NCBI GenBank assembly: GCA_028707125.1
Contig: JAQTUX010000001.1
Coordinates: 368,807 to 432,806, forward strand
Direction: 5' to 3'
Length of the DNA: 64,000 nt
Source of the DNA: Candidatus Omnitrophota bacterium
GTDB lineage: Bacteria; Omnitrophota; Gorgyraeia; Gygaellales; JAQTUX01
The notes under the pieces were generated by a model. The model searched no databases. It had not been told where the DNA came from and saw only the letters and a program-made list of their open reading frames with translations. How positions within the stretch are numbered: the stretch's first letter is position 1; each line of letters begins with the position of its first letter. The position numbers and the translations under genes are program-made. Below, in pieces: positions 1 through 9,587 of this stretch.

Positions 1-1
1 A

Positions 2-3000
2 AAGGCGCAGCTTGATAAATTCCAGGAAGAGGTCAACCGCCTGGACTCCCAGCTTAAGGAGCGCATGGATGAGCTCAGGCGCGCCTACGAGGACAGGGAC
101 TCGCAGCTTGCCGAGCGAGACGCGCAGATGGACGGCCTTCGGCGAGAACTTGAGGAGCTATCTAGCCAGATGCAGGTAAATCTGAAGGAGCTTTCTGCCA
201 GGGAAGAGAACATTCTTATTATCAGGCAGCAGTCAGAAGAGCTGCAGAATAAACTCAATGAGTTCGCGGATGAGCTCAGGCGCGCCTACGAGGACAGGGA
301 CTCAAAGCTTGCCGAGCGAGACGCGCAGATGGACGGCCTTCGGCAACACATAGAGGATTCGGAGCTCAAGCCGTTAAAGAACGAGATCGAGAGGCTGACC
401 GCTGAACTTGCCGGGCGGATGGACGAGGTGCTTATTAAGGACGGTCAGCTCATAGAGAAGGAGGTTATCATTGATTCGCTCAAGAAGGACGCGGGCGATA
501 TTGATGATAATAATAAAAGTTTATCGGGAGAGAACGTGATCTTGCGTTCTCAGTTAGACAAGGTCCGAGAAGAGATCGCGGAAAAAGACAACCGGCTATC
601 ACGGGACAAGCAGGAGATCGATTCTTTGCGCGGCCAGCTGGACGCGCGTCCACCGCAACGCCGGGAGCATATGGCTGTCACCGATCTTATCTGGCTGGCC
701 GTTGTCCTTGTTATGATGCCGTTATATTTTATAGCGAGCGCAGCTATTCTGCTGGAAGGGCTTGTTTCCTTCCTGGCGGCGCCGGTTTCAGGGCTGTTCA
801 GGATAAAGAGGAGGATCGTCTCTTTTGAGGACCTGAAGACCAGCATGGTCATCCCTAATTACAATGGCGTTGAGTTCCTGAAGGAATGCCTGCCTTCCGT
901 GTTTGCCGCAGAAGGGTTCAGAAACGGTGAAAATGAAGTTATTGTGGTGGATGACGGCTCAAAAGACGGAAGCGCCGCCTATATAAAGTCCAATTTCCCC
1001 CAGGTGCGCCTTATCCGTAACCGCAGAAACAGGGGTTTTGGCTTTACCTGCAACAGAGGCGTAAGATACGCGAAGAACGAGTTAATCGTGCTGATCAATA
1101 ATGATATTATTGTGACGGAGAATTTTCTCGGGTCGTTAAGGGAGCATTTCCGGGATAAAGATGTGTTTGCCGTAACGCCTAAAATGTACGGCTGGGATAA
1201 ACAGAGCTTTACCTGGGGCATGCATATGGGGCATTTTGAGGACGGCTACATACGGCTGTGGAATGAGTCGGAGACAAAAAACCCCGTGCATATAAGCGAG
1301 CCAGGCCCTTCGCTGTTTGCCATCGGCGGCGCCATGGTATTCAGGAAAAACGACTGGGACTGGCTGGGCGGCTTTGACAGGATCTACCGCCCCAATTGCT
1401 GGGAGGACATAGACATAGGATACCGCGCCTGGAAAAGGGGCCTGAAGATAATATATGAGCCGTCGAGCGTGCTTTATCATAAGGGCAGGGCGACCCTGAG
1501 CTACGAAAGGCATAAGGAGATAAAGAACGAACTGGCATTCACCTGGAAAAACATCACCGACTGGGAGATCGTAAAAGAGCATTTGAGGCTGCTGCCGAAA
1601 AATCTATATAAATACAGGATGCCGTTTTTAAGGGGTTCGCTCTGGGCGTTGCGCTACCTGCCTTTAATCATGCTTCATAAATTCCAGGACAGGAAATACC
1701 TGCGCGTGCCGGATAAGAAGATATTCAACGGCTGCATGCTGTATTACAGGAATTTTATGCGCAGGGGCTTCAAACACAGGGATGCCTCCGGGCGCGGGAC
1801 CATTCTTCTGGTCACGCCGTTTATGCCTTATCCGTTGACCGTCGGCGGCAAGATCAGGATGCATACTCTGGCGCGGGTCTGCGCGGAAAAATACGATATT
1901 ATCCTGCTTACCATGATAGACAATAAGGATGAAGCCCGCTTCATACCGGAGCTCAAACAGGTATTTAAGGAGGTCTATACGGTCTTCCCCAAGACGGAAA
2001 TGAAGAGCCTTTTTTACCCCCAAAGGTATAAATATGTGCATAGCCACGACCTGATCGACAAGCTCCGGGAAATACAGCGCAGCCATCCCATAGACATAGT
2101 GCAGATAGAGTCAAATGAGCTGCTATATCTGGCTAGATATATCAAATTCATCCCCATTGTCTATACGGAGCACGACGCCAGCATTATCTCCTTCGGCAAA
2201 TCGCTTTATCAGAAGAAAGATAGTTCATTCTTCTACAATTATTTTGATTACCTGAAAAAGGTGCGTTATCACCATTATATCTATCGTTTTCTTGACAGGG
2301 TTATAACCTTATCCAGGCAGGACAGCCGCAAAATGAAGGCGTTCTTCCCGCGGGCCAGGATCTCTTATATACCCAGCGGGGTTGAAGTAGGGCATTTTAC
2401 TTTCAAGGAGCGCCGAGACAATAGTTACGACCTGGTCTTTATCGGCCACTACCCCCACTATCCCAATGAGCACACGGTAGTTTACTTTGCCGAACAGATA
2501 CTGCCTCTTATCAGGGAGATAAATCCAAAGGCGAGGATCTTAATAGTCGGCTCTCACCCCACGGAGCGCGTCAGGCAGCTTGCCTGGCAGGCGGGAGTGG
2601 AGCTTATCGGTGATGTCGCCGATGTGCGGCCATATCTTGAGAAGGCGTCCATATTTGTCAATGCCGTAAAGATCGGGGCCGGGATCAAGGGCAAGGTGCT
2701 TGAGGCGATGGCTATGGGCAGGCCTGTAGTGGCCACGAGATTGGGCAGTTACGGCATAGAGGCGAGGCCGGGAGAGGATATCTTAATAGCGGGCACGCCT
2801 AAACAGTTCGCGTCTCTGGTCTTGCGGCTGATGAATGATGATGAGCTGTATTCAAGGGTTGCCCGCAACGCCAGAAGATTGGTGGAAGAAAAGTATGACT
2901 GGTATAAGATCAGGAATAAGCTGGACCGGCTGTATGAAGAAGTAATATCGGAATACGAGCTTATAAGCGGCGCGGCTGCGCAAGACCAGCCATACTTCGT

Positions 3001-5296
3001 TTCCAATCCCGTCAGTGCCCCGGCTGCCGCCGGCCTGCCGCCGGCAGCAAAAAATGACCCCCTGATCGGCATTATAGATAAAACCAGGGCTGTGGTGGAG
3101 CGCGCCATTGAGAATAGCCGCGGAGGGAATAAATGCGGTGAGCCGGAAGAGCTGCATATTGAATTGACGCATAACTGCAATAGTAAATGTATCATGTGCG
3201 ATTTATGGGATTTTAGAAAGAGGTCTCCCAGGGCGCCCCAGGACCTGTCTTTAGATGAGATCAGGCATTCTGTGGAAGGGTCACAGCTTCTTAAGGGCAT
3301 AAAAACCGTAGTCCTTTCCGGGGGAGAGCCGTTTTTAAGGAAGGATATAGCCGACATCGTCTCTTTCTTTAACAGTTATTATCCCCGCGCGTCGATCGGC
3401 ATACTGACCAACGCGAAAGACAGCGATCTGGTCATGAAGAATGTCGATAAGATCGTAAGCGGCGGCAAGGCGCCCGGCCTCTGGCTGGGTTCTTCCCTGG
3501 ACGGTATCGGCGGCTGGCATGATAAGATACGCGGCGTTCCGGGCGCCTTTGACGGATTGCTTAAGACGGCGCGGGCTTTAAAGCGCGATTTTCCGCAGAT
3601 AGATTTCTCGGTAACTATGACTCTGACGCCCCATAATGCCGGCCAGCTCCTGCCGGCCAAGGAGTTCGCGGACAGGGAGGGGCTGAATTTCTTCGCGCAG
3701 TTTGTTGTGCCTAAGGCGGCCCGGGAGAAGTTCCGCTGGGACGCTCAGACCCTCGGCCTCATCGGTTCCCAGGTGCGCAGGATAATAGAGGATATCATCG
3801 GCAGCCGCGATTACACGGAGCTGTCGGGATCAATAGAGAATATCCCCGATGTCGACCTGCTTACAAAGATTTATTATTGGGGGCATTTAGTTGAGCATCA
3901 AGTCAACCCCCGGAGGTTCTTTAAGGAATGCGTTGCCGGCTACAAGTTCGCCATGCTTAACCCTTATGGAGACCTGTTCTTCTGCCCCGTGTTCAAGGAG
4001 AAGACAGCCGGAAACATAAGAATGGGTAAGTTTGATGAGCTCTGGCTGTCTGAAGAAGCCGAAGATATCAGGCGGTTTGTTTCCTGCCGCGCGTGTTCCT
4101 GCTGGCTGGTATGCATAGTGTTTCCCATTGTCAGCAACGCGCTGGCTACGATGAAGTCCGATACCGGCAGTTCCCTTTCCGCGCCCTCCCCGCAGGGCAG
4201 AGGATCAGCGTCTTGCCGCGGCAGCTTAAGCAGAGAAGAGAATATCAATCTTAACGATGAGGAGTTTCGCAGCGGCAAGATCATTCTGGAGTCGCATCCC
4301 AGGGGCATCGGCATAGGCGCGCATTTCAAATGCAATTCTCAATGTTCCTTCTGCCGTACGGATGAGCACGCGGTATTCTCTCTTGATATCTACCGCAATT
4401 TTTTTGAGAAGAAGATAGGCGATATCCTTCCCAGGGCCGATTATCTGAATTTATGCGGTTTTGGGGAATTATTGCTTATGCCGGACGCGGATGTCCTGCT
4501 GGATGACCTGAACGTTAAGCTCCCCGAGGTAAATAAGGTGATCACCACCAACGGCTCTACACTGTCAGACGGCATTGTCAGGCGCCTGGTTGAAAGCAGG
4601 TACGCCATTCAGGTATCATTGCATGCCGCAAACCCGCAGATCCATAAAATATTGACCAGGACGCTGGATTTCCATCAAATTATCAGCCGGATCAAACACC
4701 TTGTTTCTTTGCGCGAAAACAGGGCCAATCCCCACATTACTTTGGTTTCCGTGCTGAACGCGCTTAACATAGAAGACCTGCCGAACCTGGTGCGGCTTGC
4801 CGCGGAACTGGGCGTGGACGGCATAAATTGTAATTATATGCTTGCCTTTAACACGGCGCATCTCAAGATGTCATGTTTTTTCAAGCAGGAGGTAACAAAT
4901 AAGAAATTAGACGAGGCGGAAAAGGCCGCGCAGCATTATGGAATGCCGATCTCCCTGCCGCCGCGTTTCGGCGCCGCAGGCGCCATTCAGCCGTCAAACG
5001 GGGGGATCGTATGCAGCGACCCCTGGCAATACATATATATAGAAACAGAGGGTTCGGTCCTGCCCTGCTGCGTTGCCGGCGGCCATATAGGGTATTTAAA
5101 TAAGCAGGATTTTTCCGCCATCTGGAATGGCCCGGGATATCAAAGATTAAGAAGATCCCTGATCGAGAGGCGCGACCTGGGCGAATGGTGCAAACACTGC
5201 TATAAATGCAGCGGACAGAATGTAAATGACCTTCGGACTCATATAACGCTTATACCGGAACTGCATAATAAGATCTTAAATGAGATAAAGATATGA
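2..5296 (+). CDS. Giant fusion: coiled coil, membrane segments, GT2, GT4 and two radical SAM domains (5' partial)
   Basis: The reading frame is open from base 2 with no start, so the gene begins upstream; the ATG at 65 is internal to the coiled coil. Order seen: charged heptad-rich coiled coil (about 2-660); hydrophobic segments (about 680-800); GT2 glycosyltransferase (about 845-1530) with the nucleotide-sugar DDGS motif at 950 and a WEDID motif near 1400; GT4-like glycosyltransferase (about 1790-2960); radical SAM domain with CNSKCIMC at 3176 and GGEP near 3320, closed by a SPASM-like Cys set (CRACSCWLVC near 4090); second radical SAM domain with CNSQCSFC at 4331 and a C-terminal CKHCYKC. 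The last domain is clearly paralogous to the second half of the gene at 10404 (shared LNDEE, SCFFKQE, ISLPP). It is likely membrane-anchored and may couple glycan transfer to radical modification. Domain assignment is firm; the joint role is inference. The stop overlaps the next ATG by 4 nt. Confidence 0.85.
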   Translation, partial: KAQLDKFQEEVNRLDSQLKERMDELRRAYEDRDSQLAERDAQMDGLRRELEELSSQMQVNLKELSAREENILIIRQQSEELQNKLNEFADELRRAYEDRDSKLAERDAQMDGLRQHIEDSELKPLKNEIERLTAELAGRMDEVLIKDGQLIEKEVIIDSLKKDAGDIDDNNKSLSGENVILRSQLDKVREEIAEKDNRLSRDKQEIDSLRGQLDARPPQRREHMAVTDLIWLAVVLVMMPLYFIASAAILLEGLVSFLAAPVSGLFRIKRRIVSFEDLKTSMVIPNYNGVEFLKECLPSVFAAEGFRNGENEVIVVDDGSKDGSAAYIKSNFPQVRLIRNRRNRGFGFTCNRGVRYAKNELIVLINNDIIVTENFLGSLREHFRDKDVFAVTPKMYGWDKQSFTWGMHMGHFEDGYIRLWNESETKNPVHISEPGPSLFAIGGAMVFRKNDWDWLGGFDRIYRPNCWEDIDIGYRAWKRGLKIIYEPSSVLYHKGRATLSYERHKEIKNELAFTWKNITDWEIVKEHLRLLPKNLYKYRMPFLRGSLWALRYLPLIMLHKFQDRKYLRVPDKKIFNGCMLYYRNFMRRGFKHRDASGRGTILLVTPFMPYPLTVGGKIRMHTLARVCAEKYDIILLTMIDNKDEARFIPELKQVFKEVYTVFPKTEMKSLFYPQRYKYVHSHDLIDKLREIQRSHPIDIVQIESNELLYLARYIKFIPIVYTEHDASIISFGKSLYQKKDSSFFYNYFDYLKKVRYHHYIYRFLDRVITLSRQDSRKMKAFFPRARISYIPSGVEVGHFTFKERRDNSYDLVFIGHYPHYPNEHTVVYFAEQILPLIREINPKARILIVGSHPTERVRQLAWQAGVELIGDVADVRPYLEKASIFVNAVKIGAGIKGKVLEAMAMGRPVVATRLGSYGIEARPGEDILIAGTPKQFASLVLRLMNDDELYSRVARNARRLVEEKYDWYKIRNKLDRLYEEVISEYELISGAAAQDQPYFVSNPVSAPAAAGLPPAAKNDPLIGIIDKTRAVVERAIENSRGGNKCGEPEELHIELTHNCNSKCIMCDLWDFRKRSPRAPQDLSLDEIRHSVEGSQLLKGIKTVVLSGGEPFLRKDIADIVSFFNSYYPRASIGILTNAKDSDLVMKNVDKIVSGGKAPGLWLGSSLDGIGGWHDKIRGVPGAFDGLLKTARALKRDFPQIDFSVTMTLTPHNAGQLLPAKEFADREGLNFFAQFVVPKAAREKFRWDAQTLGLIGSQVRRIIEDIIGSRDYTELSGSIENIPDVDLLTKIYYWGHLVEHQVNPRRFFKECVAGYKFAMLNPYGDLFFCPVFKEKTAGNIRMGKFDELWLSEEAEDIRRFVSCRACSCWLVCIVFPIVSNALATMKSDTGSSLSAPSPQGRGSASCRGSLSREENINLNDEEFRSGKIILESHPRGIGIGAHFKCNSQCSFCRTDEHAVFSLDIYRNFFEKKIGDILPRADYLNLCGFGELLLMPDADVLLDDLNVKLPEVNKVITTNGSTLSDGIVRRLVESRYAIQVSLHAANPQIHKILTRTLDFHQIISRIKHLVSLRENRANPHITLVSVLNALNIEDLPNLVRLAAELGVDGINCNYMLAFNTAHLKMSCFFKQEVTNKKLDEAEKAAQHYGMPISLPPRFGAAGAIQPSNGGIVCSDPWQYIYIETEGSVLPCCVAGGHIGYLNKQDFSAIWNGPGYQRLRRSLIERRDLGEWCKHCYKCSGQNVNDLRTHITLIPELHNKILNEIKI
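67..143 (+). repeat. 77-bp direct repeat, copy 1 (inside coiled coil)
   Basis: This 77-base unit recurs at 268-344 with two adjacent mismatches (GC versus AA after CTC). The period is 201 bases, exactly 67 codons, so the frame is kept and the coil segment DELRRAYEDRDS is duplicated. Confidence 0.9.
268..344 (+). repeat. 77-bp direct repeat, copy 2 (inside coiled coil)
   Basis: Second copy of the unit at 67-143, 75 of 77 bases identical. Near-identity at synonymous sites points to a recent in-frame duplication, or gene conversion, that lengthened the coiled coil. Confidence 0.9.
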
Positions 5297-8016
5297 AGAT
5301 AGCGCTCATACAGTGCCCTGCCTGGGGCCGCGACTGCCCTCCTTACACGATGGCCCTGCTTTCGGCTCTCTATAAGAATGCCGGCCATGAGGTATTCTGT
5401 TTTGACCTGAACAACGCCCTTTATATAAGCGGGTCAGAAGATTACAGAAAATGGTGGGATGACAAGGACTTCTATTCATTCTGGAATAACCCGGACCTGG
5501 TTGACAAATTCCTGCGGGATAATTCCCGGATGGTGGACTTTACGGTTGATAAGATACTGGCCAGCGACGCGAAACTCATCGGCTTTACAACGCATTTCAG
5601 TTCATATCTGGCGAGCATTGCCGTCGCGGAGATGATAAAGCAGCGCGATAGAAGCCGTTTCATTGTTTTCGGCGGGCCTGAGGCGGCCAGGGAGTTCAGG
5701 GGCCGGGAATTGATCGCTAAGGCCGCGGTGGACGCGGTAGCGATAGGCGAGGGCGACGAGACGGCCCTGGAACTGGCAGGCGCTTTAGACAGGAAGGGCT
5801 ATGTTGACTCCTGCAAAGGGACCCTGCTTAAATATGAGAACGGCAGGGTTGTGGACTGCGGCGACAGAGAAGTTGTCGAGGATCTGGACTCCCTGCCGTT
5901 TCCGGATTATTCATATTTCAGCGATGAGATCCATTCGCGCCTTTACAGAGAACCTGACCGGCTGGACATATTTGACAGCAGGGGATGCATTACACAGTGC
6001 CACTTTTGCAGCGAATGGCAGTTTTGGAAAAGGTTCCGTTCCATGAGCGGGGAACGTATGTTCGCGGAGATCACGCATCAGATGTCATATTTTAAAGGGA
6101 TAAATTATTTCTATTTCATCGGCTCTCTCTTGAACGGCAGCCCCAAGGAGCTCGGGAAATTATGCGATCTCATAATACAGAATAAATTGGGGGTAAGGTG
6201 GGCCGGCCAGGCAGTGGTTTCTCCCGCCATGACCGGAGATATGCTTAATAAGATGCGCAGGGCAGGGTGCCAATGGTTGGGGATAGGCGTTGAGAGCGGC
6301 TCCCCCAAGGTCGTGCATGGCGTCAACAAGAAATACTCGCATGAGAATGCCGAGCAGATGCTGCGTGACGCGCGCGAGGCAGGGATCAGCACCCAGATCA
6401 ATATCATGTTCGGCATACCGGGCGAGACAGAAAGCGATTTTCAGATGACGCTTGAGTTCTTAAAAAGGGTCAGGCCGTACGTGGATTCGGTATTGGCCAG
6501 CCAGTCATTCTGCGTAATAGACAAAGGCACCTATCTGCACACGCATCCGGAAGAATTCGGCATCCGGGACCAGGACCATCATTTATACTGGGAGGCGGAG
6601 GGGGGCAATACCTACCCCCGCAGACAGGCAAGATACGAAGAATTCTGCGGGCTGGCATTGTCACTTGGCCTGCCCGAGACATCCGGCGTATTGAGCGTTA
6701 AGCCGGACAAGTGGCTTTTGTTGGGAGATTACCATCACTTTAAGAGCGATTACAGGCAGGCATTGGATTGTTATCTTAGGTCTCAGCAGTCAGAATCAAG
6801 CAATGATTACGTCGCCGATAAGATCAGGGCCTGCCGCGATAAATGCGGCGAGGGAGGGAATTCCCTGCTGGCCACTTCACTTTCGCTTAAGGTTGACTTT
6901 GAGGCCGGCCTGGAGCAGATATTTCACGACCAGAATTTCAACGAGAAGCAAAGAAATATAGCAAACGCCCTGTACGCGCACAAGCTGTGGGATAAGCTGT
7001 ATAATTTTATTCTGATAGAGAATGAGAAGGCCCGGAGAAAAGAGGTCGTGAGCGGCTATCCCTACTGGCTGGTCATCGACCCCAGCAATATTTGTAATCT
7101 AAAATGCCCGTTCTGCCCGACAGGGCAGGGCAGGGGCTCAAGGGAGAAAGGGGTCTTTCCTATTGAGCGGTTTGAGGGAATAATAGATAAGTTAGGCAAG
7201 TATCTTATACACATAGATTTTGTCAACTGGGGCGAACCGCTTTTGAATAAACAAGTTTTTGAAATGATAAAGACCGCCAAAAAGTATCGCGTTGATACCA
7301 AAATGGATTCAAATTTTACTTTCTTTAACGAAGAGACGGCAGGACGGATGATCGAGTCCGGGCTGGACAAGGTCATAGTTTCCCTGGATGGCTTAAGCCA
7401 GGAGACATATTCCAAATACAGGGTGGGCGGAGATTTTGAGGCGGTAATGGCGGGGCTCAAGGCGCTCTTGAGAAAGAAAAAAGAGATGAACAGCCATACA
7501 CCCTACGTTTCCTGGCAGTTCCTGGTCTTCCGGCATAATGAGCATGAGATCGAACGGGCGCGGGCGCTTGCCGAAGAGCTGGGCGTGGACCACATAGGCA
7601 TTTCCAAGGCGTTCATCGGAGATAAAGATTGGTTCCCCACCCGTAAAGAATACAGTAATTACATTGTTGATCCCGAAGACGGCGTATCGGGAAGCGGGAA
7701 AACGCAGGAGTATTTTGTAAGCCCTCAGGACAAGCTTTGCAACTGGCCGTGGGAGACATTTGTCGTAAATGTTAACGGCTCTGTGTCGCCGTGCTGTTCG
7801 GTAGAGGATGAGAAGGATGATTTCGGCAATATATTCCTGCAGCCGTTTGAAGAGATATGGAATAACGAGCATTACCGTTTAAGCCGGGCCTTTATAAGGG
7901 ACAAAGTAAATACAAACGGTGCCAATATCTGTGTGGGGTGCAGGCATCTGGGCCTGATAAACCTGGACATCATGTCCTGCCACTCGTTTTTTGGCAACGG
8001 GAATAAAAAAACATGA
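5293..8016 (+). CDS. Double radical SAM protein: B12-binding radical SAM fused to SPASM radical SAM
   Basis: A 907-residue protein. The N-terminal part (about 1-530) is a cobalamin-binding radical SAM protein: Rossmann-like B12 domain starting MKIALIQCPAWG, an IGEGDE segment, and the SAM cluster motif C232-x3-C236-x2-C239. The same architecture stands alone at 8013, 15758 and 19666. A helical linker leads to a second radical SAM domain with C601-x3-C605-x2-C608, the NWGEP form of the SAM-binding motif, and a SPASM tail (CNWPWE, SPCCSVED, CVGC). Class B radical SAM enzymes often methylate or rearrange unactivated carbons, and SPASM enzymes carry extra Fe-S clusters. The substrate is unknown; neighbouring glycosyltransferases suggest a sugar or lipid-linked glycan. 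The start ATG overlaps the preceding stop and the stop overlaps the next ATG, each by 4 nt. Confidence 0.88.
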   Translation: MKIALIQCPAWGRDCPPYTMALLSALYKNAGHEVFCFDLNNALYISGSEDYRKWWDDKDFYSFWNNPDLVDKFLRDNSRMVDFTVDKILASDAKLIGFTTHFSSYLASIAVAEMIKQRDRSRFIVFGGPEAAREFRGRELIAKAAVDAVAIGEGDETALELAGALDRKGYVDSCKGTLLKYENGRVVDCGDREVVEDLDSLPFPDYSYFSDEIHSRLYREPDRLDIFDSRGCITQCHFCSEWQFWKRFRSMSGERMFAEITHQMSYFKGINYFYFIGSLLNGSPKELGKLCDLIIQNKLGVRWAGQAVVSPAMTGDMLNKMRRAGCQWLGIGVESGSPKVVHGVNKKYSHENAEQMLRDAREAGISTQINIMFGIPGETESDFQMTLEFLKRVRPYVDSVLASQSFCVIDKGTYLHTHPEEFGIRDQDHHLYWEAEGGNTYPRRQARYEEFCGLALSLGLPETSGVLSVKPDKWLLLGDYHHFKSDYRQALDCYLRSQQSESSNDYVADKIRACRDKCGEGGNSLLATSLSLKVDFEAGLEQIFHDQNFNEKQRNIANALYAHKLWDKLYNFILIENEKARRKEVVSGYPYWLVIDPSNICNLKCPFCPTGQGRGSREKGVFPIERFEGIIDKLGKYLIHIDFVNWGEPLLNKQVFEMIKTAKKYRVDTKMDSNFTFFNEETAGRMIESGLDKVIVSLDGLSQETYSKYRVGGDFEAVMAGLKALLRKKKEMNSHTPYVSWQFLVFRHNEHEIERARALAEELGVDHIGISKAFIGDKDWFPTRKEYSNYIVDPEDGVSGSGKTQEYFVSPQDKLCNWPWETFVVNVNGSVSPCCSVEDEKDDFGNIFLQPFEEIWNNEHYRLSRAFIRDKVNTNGANICVGCRHLGLINLDIMSCHSFFGNGNKKT

Positions 8017-9587
8017 GAGTTGTATTGATACAAAGCCCTGTCTGGGGGACTTATGATCCGCCCCTGGCGCTTGCCCAATTGGCCGCCTGCCTGAGGGATG
8101 CGGGGCACAGCGTATTTGTCCTGGATATCAATATAAAATTATATAAAAATAGAAAACCCGAATACAGGGATATGTGGGCGTGGGAGCATTGCGAGTTCTG
8201 GCATAAGAAAGAGTATGTGGACAGGTTCTTTGAGGACAACAGGGAGGCGGTGGAGAGGTTTATCAATATGATCCGCCTGTTCAATGCCGACGCCGTGTGT
8301 TTTTCGGTGGCATCATCTTCCAGGTTAGCCAGCATAAGGATAGCATCCCTTATTAAAGAGAGGATGAATAAGGCCAGCGTGATATTCGGAGGCCCGCTGT
8401 TTTATGAACCGGATAGATCCATGGATATATTAGATAATGATTTCCTGGATTTTGTCGTATACGGCGAAGGAGAGAAGACCATAATACATCTTCTTGATAT
8501 ATTGAGCGGCAGCGGCGACCCTTCTCTCTGCAGGGGGCTTTTGTTCAAGAAGGGCGCCGAGATAATCAACACCGGCGCCCGCGAGTTGATCAAGGACCTG
8601 GATGAACTCCCGTTCCTTGACTTTACAGGCATGCCGCTTGGCGATTACGACGACGCGGCCCACATAATCCTTATGGCCTCGCGCGGCTGCGTGTTCCGCT
8701 GCGCATTCTGCAGTTCGCGCTCATTCTGGCCGGGATATCGCGCGATGAGCGGCGAGAGGATATATAATGAGATCGCCTATCGCCTGTGCAGGATCCACAC
8801 GGCAAGCCATTTTAATTTCATGGATTTATTGATCAACGGCAATATGAAGACGCTTTTTGATTTCTGCGACTGCGTATCCAGAAGGCCGTTCTCCAGGGAG
8901 ATTTACTGGACCGCCAACGCCATCATCCGCCCGGAGATGACACTGGAATTAATGAAAGGATTGAGAAGGACCGGCTGCGTGCATCTTATATTCGGCATAG
9001 AGTCCGGCTCTCAAAGAGTGCTCAACCTGATGCGGAAAAACTATAATGTGGAGGCGGCGCACAGGGTCTTAAAGGCGGCCCATGACGCCGGCATAATGAC
9101 TACAGGGAATTTTATGTTCGGCTTTCCCGGAGAAACAGAGGAGGATTTTGAGCTTACGCTGGGATTCCTGAAGAAGAACGCGCCGTATCTTGACCGGGCA
9201 TACCCCAGCAGGACATATTGCGCCATAGAGGAAAACAGCTATTTTCATTCGCATCCGGAAGAGTTCGGAGTGGAGGTCCCATATCCCAATCATTTGTATT
9301 GGCGGCTGAAGGACGGCACTAATACCTACCCTGAACGGCTGATGCGCTGCGAAAGGTTTTCTCTGCTTGCCGCCTCGTTAGGCATTGAGGTGGGCTGCGG
9401 CGTTCAGACATCTGTAGAGCTGGAAAGGTGGTTCAGCCTGGCCTGCTATTATGATTATATTAAAGACCGCGATAAGGCGTTGGACTGCCTTCTTAAATAC
9501 AAAAAGATAAATCCCGATAATGAAATGGTTGCGTCAATGCTGGACTCCTACGACAGGGATATGGCTGGTGATAGTGGTAAACGATAA
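8013..9587 (+). CDS. B12-binding domain-containing radical SAM protein
   Basis: A 524-residue paralog of the first half of the 5293 gene and of the genes at 15758 and 19666. N-terminal cobalamin-type Rossmann fold (MRVVLIQSPVWG, then YGEGEKT), radical SAM cluster C226-x3-C230-x2-C233, and the Elp3/MiaB-like segments FGIESGSQRV and FGFPGETEEDF. The C-terminal 100 residues, common to these paralogs, end in a TPR-like helix pair. No DxHxxG motif is visible, as is usual in this class. The enzyme probably acts on the product of the same island. ATGA coupling with the upstream gene; the downstream start lies inside its 3' end. Confidence 0.88.
   Translation: MRVVLIQSPVWGTYDPPLALAQLAACLRDAGHSVFVLDINIKLYKNRKPEYRDMWAWEHCEFWHKKEYVDRFFEDNREAVERFINMIRLFNADAVCFSVASSSRLASIRIASLIKERMNKASVIFGGPLFYEPDRSMDILDNDFLDFVVYGEGEKTIIHLLDILSGSGDPSLCRGLLFKKGAEIINTGARELIKDLDELPFLDFTGMPLGDYDDAAHIILMASRGCVFRCAFCSSRSFWPGYRAMSGERIYNEIAYRLCRIHTASHFNFMDLLINGNMKTLFDFCDCVSRRPFSREIYWTANAIIRPEMTLELMKGLRRTGCVHLIFGIESGSQRVLNLMRKNYNVEAAHRVLKAAHDAGIMTTGNFMFGFPGETEEDFELTLGFLKKNAPYLDRAYPSRTYCAIEENSYFHSHPEEFGVEVPYPNHLYWRLKDGTNTYPERLMRCERFSLLAASLGIEVGCGVQTSVELERWFSLACYYDYIKDRDKALDCLLKYKKINPDNEMVASMLDSYDRDMAGDSGKR

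Noticed and set aside
67-344. Direct repeats as a CRISPR or IS trace
   Set aside because: Only two copies, in frame inside a coiled coil with a 124-base gap; no spacers, cas genes or transposase.
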